This document shows positions 1 through 5,321 of a DNA stretch of 5,321 bases, piece by piece. The DNA is from Roseibacillus sp. GTDB lineage: Bacteria > Verrucomicrobiota > Verrucomicrobiae > Verrucomicrobiales > Akkermansiaceae. The notes beneath the pieces are model-generated. The model was given only the letters and a program-made list of their open reading frames with translations. It was not told where the DNA came from and did no database searches. Location of the stretch: positions 20,791-26,111 of the forward strand of contig PBNG01000055.1 in the NCBI GenBank assembly GCA_002723015.1. Reading direction: 5' to 3'. The stretch's first letter is position 1; each line of letters opens with the position of its first letter. Both the position numbers and the translations under genes were made by a program.

Positions 1-1272
1 GCGACGCTTCAAACAGCGCGATCCCTTGAACCTGGCCGCATTGTCACCTTGTTCCAGCCGCACCGATACTCAAGGACAGAGCGCCTTGCCGAAGAGTTTG
101 GGAAAGCGCTCCAAGGTGCAGATCTTGTTTTTGTAACTGGGATATATGCCGCAAGCGAATCTCCCATCAAGGGAATCAGCGGGATGACGATTCTGGAGGC
201 AGTGGAAAGGCAGGGATCGACCAAATGCGTTTACCATGAAGATCTGGAGACGGTTCATCATGTGGTAGGTAATGCGTTAAGGTCCGGGGACCTTCTTCTT
301 ACCCTTGGCGCAGGTAATGTTCATGAAGCGGGGAAAAGGATTTCAGACGACCTGCAGCTTATTGATGCCCTTGAAAGCGAGTTTGCTGAATCTGAGATGG
401 AAGTCAGGCTTTACGAGTCGATGCGGCGCCATACTACAATCCTTGTAGGTGGTCCGGCTCAGTTTTGGATCGAGCCCAGAACGTTCGGCGCTTTTTCCGG
501 GGCAGTCAGATTCTTCAAGGAACGGGGGATCCCGGTGCGGGTGGTAGGCCGAGGATCTAATCTTCTGGTGAGGGATGGTGGGATCCGCGGAGCGGTGATT
601 CATCCCTCCAAGGGAGAGTTCGGAGAGTTGGAAGTTTGTGGAGATCTTCTCAGTGCCGGTGTCGGTGTGCGTTTCAAGAAAGTCGCTAGCTTCGCGGAGG
701 AGGCCGGATTGGGAGACTTCGCATGGATGGAGGGCATTCCGGGGAATGTCGGGGGAGGATTGCGGATGAATGCGGGAGCGATGGGATGGGAGACTTTTGA
801 TCAGGTAGTGAGCGTGACCTTCCTTGACGAGGATGGAGAGATTCGGACCCGTTCTCGTGAGGAGATTGAGGCTCACTACCGGAATGTCCCGGAATTACAC
901 CAGAATTACGCGCTGAAGGCGGTGTTCCGGGGAACTCCGTCCGTCCAGGATGAAATCAGGGAAAAGATGGTGGAGTCGAAAAACCATCGCCGGCGTAGTC
1001 AGCCGCTTGCAGCAAGCGCAGGGTGCATTTTTAAGAACCCAGAGGGGATCGGGGCCGGGAAACTGATTGATGAAATGAGGATGAAGGGAAGGAATGTGGG
1101 GCGGGCGGAGGTCTCTCATGAGCATGGGAATTTCATTGTGAACCGGGGCAAGGCCGATGCGCATGATGTCCTCCGTCTTATTGATGAGATCAGGGCGGAA
1201 GCAAGGGAGCAGCGTGGTATCGATCTTGAAACTGAGATTCAGGTCGTAGGTGAGGACCAGCCGGACTTTTAA
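1..1272 (+). CDS. murC-murB: MurC-MurB fusion (UDP-MurNAc--L-Ala ligase / UDP-MurNAc dehydrogenase), 5' partial
   Basis: Bifunctional cytoplasmic enzyme of peptidoglycan precursor synthesis. MurB reduces UDP-GlcNAc-enolpyruvate to UDP-MurNAc using FAD and NADPH, and MurC then adds L-Ala with ATP. The frame is open from the first base, so the N-terminal and central MurC domains lie upstream; the TTG at 49 is inside the MurC domain and is not the start. Numbering codons from nt 1, the MurC C-terminal domain covers about 1-120, with the family motif FQPHRYSRT (17-25) and the usual end motif GAG (103-105). A linker of about a dozen residues leads to a full MurB (about 133-423) with FAD-site motifs GRGSNLLV (183-190) and GIPGNVGG (245-252), YR (293-294), AGCIFKNP (340-347) and the terminal LETEI with catalytic Glu412. 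The short YR-to-FKNP distance (48 residues) suggests type II MurB, without the Tyr loop of the E. coli enzyme. The usual Ser of GSxFKNP is Cys342. The next gene, ddl, is in the same frame. Confidence 0.95.
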   Translation, partial: ATLQTARSLEPGRIVTLFQPHRYSRTERLAEEFGKALQGADLVFVTGIYAASESPIKGISGMTILEAVERQGSTKCVYHEDLETVHHVVGNALRSGDLLLTLGAGNVHEAGKRISDDLQLIDALESEFAESEMEVRLYESMRRHTTILVGGPAQFWIEPRTFGAFSGAVRFFKERGIPVRVVGRGSNLLVRDGGIRGAVIHPSKGEFGELEVCGDLLSAGVGVRFKKVASFAEEAGLGDFAWMEGIPGNVGGGLRMNAGAMGWETFDQVVSVTFLDEDGEIRTRSREEIEAHYRNVPELHQNYALKAVFRGTPSVQDEIREKMVESKNHRRRSQPLAASAGCIFKNPEGIGAGKLIDEMRMKGRNVGRAEVSHEHGNFIVNRGKADAHDVLRLIDEIRAEAREQRGIDLETEIQVVGEDQPDF

Positions 1273-1368
1273 TCGATTCCTAAGGTGCGGATGTATTCTA
1301 TCCGCTGCATTGATATGCGGGAATTGAATGAGAGGATGATTCGGTCTAAGCACTCGACGATCAAGGCC

Positions 1369-1373
1369 GGGGA
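1369..1373 (+). promoter_or_regulatory. Probable ribosome binding site of ddl (GGGGA)
   Basis: GGGGA lies 7 nt before the ATG at 1381 and is the best Shine-Dalgarno-like match in the 108-nt murCB-ddl spacer. It supports 1381 over the upstream in-frame candidates (GTG 1285, ATG 1291, 1315 and 1336). The match is only partial, so confidence is moderate. The rest of the spacer shows no hairpin followed by a T-run and no convincing -35/-10 pair. Confidence 0.45.
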
Positions 1374-1380
1374 CCATAGT

Positions 1381-2316
1381 ATGAAGAGGTCCATGGATGA
1401 TTCGGTATTGATCGCGGTATTGATGGGTGGTCCTGGGTCGGAGAGAGAGGTCTCGCTGAGCTCAGGACGGGCGGTTTTGAAGGCATTGCAGGGAGAAGGG
1501 CTCAGAGCAGTGGGTGTCGACGCGGTCGATACGGAACCTATTTTACCTGACGGAACGGGACTTGTGTTCAATGTGATTCATGGAACTTTTGGCGAGGATG
1601 GTGTCCTGCAGGACTATCTGGAATCGATAGGGGTTCCCTACACTGGGGCGGGGCCTGAAAGCAGCCGCTTGGCTTTTGACAAGATCGCCAGCAAGGTGCG
1701 CTTCGAGGAGGTGGGTATTCCGACACCGGCCTATGAAGTGGTGGGAGCGCAGGGGGAACCGGAAGCCTCCGCCATCAGGTATCCTGTTGTGGTCAAGCCC
1801 CCACGGGAGGGCTCGAGCGTAGGGGTTCATATCGTAACTAATCCGGACGAGAGGAAGGTGGCGTTGAGGGACGCAGCCCGCCACGGTTCAGAGATTCTTG
1901 TGGAGCAATTCGTCGAGGGGAAGGAACTCACGGTTGGAATCGTCGGCAGTGAGGTGTTTCCGGTGGTGCATATTGTCCCTCGGAGTGGTTTTTACGATAT
2001 GAGTAACAAGTATCCGTGGATGGGAAGCGAGGGAGCTACGGATTATTACTGCCCAGCCGATTTGGACGCAAAAACCACTAAAATTGTAAAGGAAGTGGCT
2101 TTGGAAGCGCACCGGGCGCTCGGGATTGAGGTTTACTCCAGGGTCGATGTCCTGCTAGATTCCTTAAGTAATCCTTATATCTTGGAAGCCAATACGATTC
2201 CCGGGATGACGGCCAGCAGCCTATTGCCCAAGGGAGCCGCTGCGGCGACACCAGGTTATGAGTTCGGTGCCCTCTGTCGGAGGATAGGGGAGCTGTCGTT
2301 ATCTCTTCGTCGCTAA
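1381..2316 (+). CDS. ddl: D-alanine--D-alanine ligase
   Basis: ATP-grasp ligase that joins two D-Ala in the cytoplasm; MurF adds the dipeptide to UDP-MurNAc-tripeptide. From ATG 1381 it has 311 residues, close to the 306 of E. coli DdlB. Family motifs in order: GGPGSEREVSL (16-26, with Glu21 matching E. coli Glu15), HGTFGEDG (67-74), ATP-site KPPREGSSVGV (139-149, Ser145 matching Ser150), VEQFVEGKEL, omega-loop NKY with Tyr211, RVD (254-256) and the Mg-binding EANTIPGM (269-276). Tyr211 sits where D-Ala-D-Ala ligases have Tyr and D-Ala-D-lactate ligases have Phe or His, so an ordinary D-Ala-D-Ala product is inferred. The start is chosen because the fold begins within about 10 residues and GGGGA lies upstream. 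ATG 1393 (307 residues) is a fair alternative. The frame stays open upstream to GTG 1285, which would add 32 residues that resemble nothing I recognise in the family. The gene ends one base before ftsQ. Confidence 0.96.
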   Translation: MKRSMDDSVLIAVLMGGPGSEREVSLSSGRAVLKALQGEGLRAVGVDAVDTEPILPDGTGLVFNVIHGTFGEDGVLQDYLESIGVPYTGAGPESSRLAFDKIASKVRFEEVGIPTPAYEVVGAQGEPEASAIRYPVVVKPPREGSSVGVHIVTNPDERKVALRDAARHGSEILVEQFVEGKELTVGIVGSEVFPVVHIVPRSGFYDMSNKYPWMGSEGATDYYCPADLDAKTTKIVKEVALEAHRALGIEVYSRVDVLLDSLSNPYILEANTIPGMTASSLLPKGAAAATPGYEFGALCRRIGELSLSLRR

Positions 2317-2317
2317 A

Positions 2318-3262
2318 ATGTCTCGCAACAAGACCTCCCGAGTGAATCGCCATGGAGGCGAGCGGCATCTCTACATGAAGGTCCGCTCACCCAGGATCTT
2401 CTGTTTTTCCTGTCTCCGCCACCTCCGTACTGCCGGGAAATTGTTTCTGATCGGAGCGTTTCTTGGGGTGGCTATCTGGGGTGTCCGCTCTGGGTTACGA
2501 GAGTTTTTTGTTGAGAATGAAGAGTTCACACTACGGCACCTTGACGTAGAGACCAACGGGGAGTTGGACGCGGAGCACTTTACGGAGGTGTCAGGAATCA
2601 CCCCGGGATCGAGCATTTTCGCTCTCAATTTAGGTAACATGAGGGAGCGCCTTCTCAGTCGTCCCAGCGTAGAACAAGTTCATCTGAGCCGGCGTTTGCC
2701 AGGCACCTTGAGGGTAAGGATAGAGGAACGTGAACCTGTTGCGTGGCTGGAATGCCGTCCCCTTGGAATTATTGGGAAGCATCCTGTGGCAGGGATCCTG
2801 CTCGACAAACATGGAGTATGTTTTCCCTGCGAGGCATGGTGGGAGGAGAGGTCAGCGGATCTTCCCGTTGTGCTCGTTAGTCAGGTCGAGGAGGGCGACA
2901 TCGGAGTAGGGAAAGAGATCCGTCATCATCAGGCGCGCAAGGCACTCGCTCTTCTCATGCTTTCCAAGGAGAAGTTAAAGGGAACGAAATGGTCTCTACC
3001 GGTTGTAGCCGTTCGTAATGATTACTCCCTTGAAGCAGCAACCAACACCGGGGTCATGGCGACTTTCGGGATGGAGGCGCACGAGGACCAGCTGAAAAAT
3101 CTGGTCGTTCTGATGGATGCCACGGAGAGAAAGGGTGAATCGATATTCACCGTAAATCTCATACCCAAGCGTAATATCCCGGTGATTCCGGAAGTAGCGG
3201 GAAGTCCGCAGTGGCCGCGGACCCGCCTTCATAGGGATATTGAAGCTCTCCTCCGGCCGTGA
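2318..3262 (+). CDS. ftsQ: Cell division protein FtsQ (POTRA-domain divisome scaffold)
   Basis: FtsQ (DivIB family) is a bitopic inner-membrane protein that links early and late divisome proteins through FtsB and FtsL. The 314-residue product has a basic cytoplasmic tail (1-40), one membrane segment (about 41-56, core LFLIGAFLGVAIWG), a POTRA domain (about 69-138: FTLRHLDVETNGEL, then GITPGSSIFALNL, then LPGTLRVRIEEREPVAWL) and a less conserved beta domain to the C terminus. Size, topology and position between ddl and ftsA all fit FtsQ. The sequence is divergent outside the POTRA domain, as is usual for this family. The ATG at 2318 follows the ddl stop by one base, so translational coupling is likely, and no Shine-Dalgarno lies close to it. 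ATG 2375 (residue 20) is an alternative start that keeps the whole membrane segment; GGAGG at 2354-2358 lies 16 nt before it, rather far. Odd feature: two CFxC motifs, CFSC (29-32) in the tail and CFPC (168-171) in the periplasmic beta domain. Confidence 0.92.
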   Translation: MSRNKTSRVNRHGGERHLYMKVRSPRIFCFSCLRHLRTAGKLFLIGAFLGVAIWGVRSGLREFFVENEEFTLRHLDVETNGELDAEHFTEVSGITPGSSIFALNLGNMRERLLSRPSVEQVHLSRRLPGTLRVRIEEREPVAWLECRPLGIIGKHPVAGILLDKHGVCFPCEAWWEERSADLPVVLVSQVEEGDIGVGKEIRHHQARKALALLMLSKEKLKGTKWSLPVVAVRNDYSLEAATNTGVMATFGMEAHEDQLKNLVVLMDATERKGESIFTVNLIPKRNIPVIPEVAGSPQWPRTRLHRDIEALLRP

Positions 3263-3311
3263 GAAGCCTGATCCGCCGACCATATGAAACACGCAAGCAC
3301 TACTAACGAAG

Positions 3312-4529
3312 ATGGGTAAGCCCAGAATCCATGTAGGCCTGGAGATAGGGACCACCAAGACCGTCATGGTGGTCGCCGAGGTGAAACCCGACGGCTCAGT
3401 GAAGATCCTCGGACTAGGAGAAACCCGGTCTGCTGGCGTCCGGAAGGGTGAAATCGTGGATTATCCTCAGGTTCGAGCTTGCGTGAAAGCGGCCTTGCTT
3501 AAGGCGGAGGATCTCAGCGATGTGGATATCAGCAGCGTGTTCCTAGCAGTTACCGGTCCGCATATTGAAGGGCTCAATAATCGGGGGACCTATCGCTTGC
3601 CCGAAGGCGAACGAGAAATTCGGTCAAAGCATGTGCAGGAGGTTAAGGAAATCGCAAGCGACATAGCGATACCCAGTGAGCATGTCTACCTGCATAGCCT
3701 GATCAGGCACTATGCGGTTGATGGCCAACCTCACGCTACTATGCCGACGGGTCTCATGGGCAGGAAGCTGGATGCGGAGTTCCATATTGTGCACGGCGTA
3801 AGAACTCGTGTGCAGAACAGTATCAAGTGTGCGCGTGAAATTCCTCTGGACGTGGATGATGTGGTCTTCGCGCCAATAGCCTCGGCGCAAGTCGCTCTGG
3901 AGCGCAAGTGCAAGGAGGCCGGTGCTCTGGTGATTGATATCGGGGGTGGCACGACTGATTACGTTCTTTATGTCGATGGCGCGATTCTCGCGTCGGGATG
4001 TATCCCGGTGGGTGGTGATCACGTCACCAATGATATACATCTGGTAACTCATCTTCCGCTCTCAAAGGCAGAACAGGTAAAGAAGACGGAGGGAGACGCC
4101 TCTGGAGATCCTACTAAATCTGAGGGTGTGGTGACAGTTGCTGACGAGGGAGGCTTCCCCGACGTAGAGCTCAAAAGGCAGATTATCAACGATGTCATCC
4201 GAATGCGATTTCAGGAGACCTTGGAGCTCGTCCGCGAGCGCCTCCCGGATGATGGGTTGGTTCGGGTAGGAAAGGGGGTTTTCCTGACGGGAGGTTCTAG
4301 TCAAATGGTGGGGCTCGGGGAACTGGCACAGGACGTCTTTGGTCTACCAGTTTACAAACCCGAGAGCCCAGATGTGAGTGGCGTGCATGCCTACATAAAG
4401 GATCCCCAATATTTCACTGCCCTCGGGCTGATACGATACGCCCAGATTCTGGAGGAGGAACGGCCCAATTCCTCAGCTTGGGGCAAGGTGAGTGGTTTTT
4501 TGCGTTCGCTCTGGCCATTTGGCGGCTGA
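3312..4529 (+). CDS. ftsA: Cell division protein FtsA (actin-like FtsZ membrane tether)
   Basis: FtsA is an actin-fold ATPase that anchors FtsZ filaments to the inner face of the membrane and helps recruit later divisome proteins. At 405 residues it is close to the usual length (E. coli 420). Visible landmarks: phosphate-1 loop GLEIGTTKT (9-17), the FtsA-specific 1C/SHS2 region (roughly 80-165, including SVFLAVTGPHIEGLNNRG), phosphate-2 loop VIDIGGGTTDY (207-217), IPVGGDHVTNDI just after it, adenosine motif VFLTGGSS (323-330), and a C-terminal amphipathic tail WGKVSGFLRSLWPFGG (390-405) after a polar linker, which fits the membrane-targeting helix. The start is fixed: an in-frame TGA at 3285-3287 is followed by no other start codon before ATG 3312. 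No good Shine-Dalgarno precedes it (only GAAG directly adjacent). It lies 49 nt after ftsQ and 31 nt before ftsZ, as expected for a co-transcribed partner of ftsZ. Confidence 0.97.
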   Translation: MGKPRIHVGLEIGTTKTVMVVAEVKPDGSVKILGLGETRSAGVRKGEIVDYPQVRACVKAALLKAEDLSDVDISSVFLAVTGPHIEGLNNRGTYRLPEGEREIRSKHVQEVKEIASDIAIPSEHVYLHSLIRHYAVDGQPHATMPTGLMGRKLDAEFHIVHGVRTRVQNSIKCAREIPLDVDDVVFAPIASAQVALERKCKEAGALVIDIGGGTTDYVLYVDGAILASGCIPVGGDHVTNDIHLVTHLPLSKAEQVKKTEGDASGDPTKSEGVVTVADEGGFPDVELKRQIINDVIRMRFQETLELVRERLPDDGLVRVGKGVFLTGGSSQMVGLGELAQDVFGLPVYKPESPDVSGVHAYIKDPQYFTALGLIRYAQILEEERPNSSAWGKVSGFLRSLWPFGG

Positions 4530-4560
4530 TTTCCCTTACTGAGCTGCGAACAGTCTAGTC

Positions 4561-5321
4561 ATGATCCCTTACGAGAGAGCTCGCCAGCAGACCATCCCGA
4601 ATTCAGCCGTCAAAATAATAGGGGTTGGGGGTGCCGGAGCGAACATGCTGGATAGGATCGCACTCGATGGGATGGAGGGAGCTGAGCTTCTTGCCTGCAA
4701 TACGGATGTTCGCACTCTCACAAGTTCAGTCGCACCAGAAAAGATTCAGCTGGGGCGTAATCTCACGAGAGGTCTTGGCTCAGGAGGTGATCCCGCGCTC
4801 GGGAGCCAGGCCGCGGAGGAGGCGGAATTAGAAATTCGTGACGCCTTGAGGGATCGCAAGATCATTTTCATCTGCGTCGGGCTCGGTGGCGGAACCGGGT
4901 CGGGGGCCGCGCCTCAGATTGCCAAGCTAGCCCGTGAGGAAGGAGCATTCATCGTTGTTTTTGCTACCACACCATTCAATTTTGAGGGGGCACGGCGGCG
5001 CCAGCAGGCAGAGGATGCTCTTGGAGAACTCTCGACGCTGGCGAATGCACTCATCACCTTTGATAATACAAGGATGGGTGAGCTGGTCCTTGCGAAGCAG
5101 GGAGTTCATGAGGCGTTTTCTGCAGCAGATCGCATGGTTTCGGAGAGTATCCGGGCTGTCACGAGGATCGTGATGCGTCCGGGTCTTGTTAATATTGGAC
5201 TGGACGACCTGATGGCAGCCCTCAGCTCGCCCAAGTCGCGTTGTTTATTCGGGTCGGGCATAGCCGAGGGAGAGAACCGGGCCCAGCAGGCGCTGAAGAA
5301 TGCATTGGTCAGTCCGCTCCT
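4561..5321 (+). CDS. ftsZ: Cell division protein FtsZ (tubulin-like GTPase), 3' partial
   Basis: FtsZ polymerises with GTP into the cytokinetic ring. The window holds the first 253 codons, covering the GTPase domain, helix H7 and the beginning of the C-terminal domain; the rest, with the linker and tail peptide, is cut off. Motifs: T1 GVGGAGAN (21-28), T3 RGLGSGGDP (70-78), tubulin signature GGGTGSG (109-115), T5 TPFNFEG with Glu142 and Arg146 (E. coli Glu138 and Arg142), Asn169 in T6, and H7 AFSAAD (185-190) with Phe186 and Asp190 for guanine. The T7 loop reads NIGLDD (211-216). Compared with NxDxxD, the second Asp is kept (Asp216, E. coli Asp212), but the first (E. coli Asp209) is Gly213 and the residue before the second is Asp215. 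The start is fixed: TGA at 4540-4542 is in frame, no other start codon lies between it and ATG 4561, and the next in-frame ATG (4648) would lose the T1 loop. No Shine-Dalgarno is visible. Confidence 0.97.
   Translation, partial: MIPYERARQQTIPNSAVKIIGVGGAGANMLDRIALDGMEGAELLACNTDVRTLTSSVAPEKIQLGRNLTRGLGSGGDPALGSQAAEEAELEIRDALRDRKIIFICVGLGGGTGSGAAPQIAKLAREEGAFIVVFATTPFNFEGARRRQQAEDALGELSTLANALITFDNTRMGELVLAKQGVHEAFSAADRMVSESIRAVTRIVMRPGLVNIGLDDLMAALSSPKSRCLFGSGIAEGENRAQQALKNALVSPL

Noticed and set aside
343..876. Long minus-strand open frame (about 177 codons) opposite murB
   Set aside because: It lies wholly inside the strongly recognised MurB coding region, and its translation has no family-like motif; it is a codon-bias shadow.
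1310..1352. Possible promoter before ddl (TTGATA or TTGAAT as -35)
   Set aside because: No acceptable -10 box occurs at 16-18 nt spacing (AGGATG and TAAGCA are poor matches), so the genes are better read as one operon.
895..1377. Minus-strand open frame (about 160 codons) across the murB end and the spacer
   Set aside because: It mostly mirrors MurB codons, its translation has no recognisable domain, and the strand context is entirely plus.
3284..3319. 11-codon mini-ORF starting before ftsA and ending inside its first codons (a possible leader or coupling peptide)
   Set aside because: It has no ribosome binding site, and such a short frame is expected by chance. It could in principle aid reinitiation at ftsA, but nothing in the sequence supports that.
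4530..4560. Searched the ftsA-ftsZ gap for a terminator or regulatory hairpin
   Set aside because: No inverted repeat with a following T-run is visible; the gap is short and featureless. The 49-nt ftsQ-ftsA gap is likewise empty.
4625..4831. Plus-strand open frame in another register within the ftsZ start region
   Set aside because: The overlapping frame from 4561 carries the unmistakable FtsZ T1, T3 and GGGTGSG motifs; this one is an out-of-frame shadow.

Overview
The window is a compact stretch of the division and cell wall (dcw) cluster. Every gene is on the plus strand, in the order murC-murB fusion (5' end outside the window), ddl, ftsQ, ftsA, ftsZ (3' end outside the window). The order ddl-ftsQ-ftsA-ftsZ is the classical bacterial one. 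The single-frame MurC-MurB polypeptide and the rather divergent FtsQ and FtsZ suggest a member of the PVC group that kept FtsZ, most likely Verrucomicrobiota or a close relative. That placement is inference from gene architecture and remembered family patterns, not from a database comparison. The moderate GC content and lack of mobile DNA fit an ordinary chromosomal core locus.

Layout: nt 1-1272 encode the end of the MurC ligase (about codons 1-120) joined without a stop to a complete MurB reductase (about codons 133-423). A 108-nt spacer follows, then ddl (1381-2316, D-Ala--D-Ala ligase). ftsQ (2318-3262) starts one base after the ddl stop. ftsA (3312-4529) follows after 49 nt, and ftsZ (4561 to the window end) after 31 nt. 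No terminator, convincing promoter, RNA gene, repeat, CRISPR or mobile element was seen, so the five genes look like one transcription unit entered from upstream.

Together the genes link precursor synthesis to septation. MurB makes UDP-MurNAc, MurC adds L-Ala to it, and Ddl makes the D-Ala-D-Ala dipeptide added later by MurF. FtsZ forms the cytokinetic ring, FtsA tethers it to the membrane, and FtsQ is the bitopic scaffold of the periplasmic divisome.

I see no unknown system here. The points worth a second look are residue-level or architectural: the MurC-MurB fusion, a Cys at the usual MurB general-acid Ser position, a changed FtsZ T7 loop (the first Asp of NxDxxD is Gly), ddl lying in the same frame as murCB behind a single stop codon, paired CFxC motifs in FtsQ, and weak or missing Shine-Dalgarno sequences.
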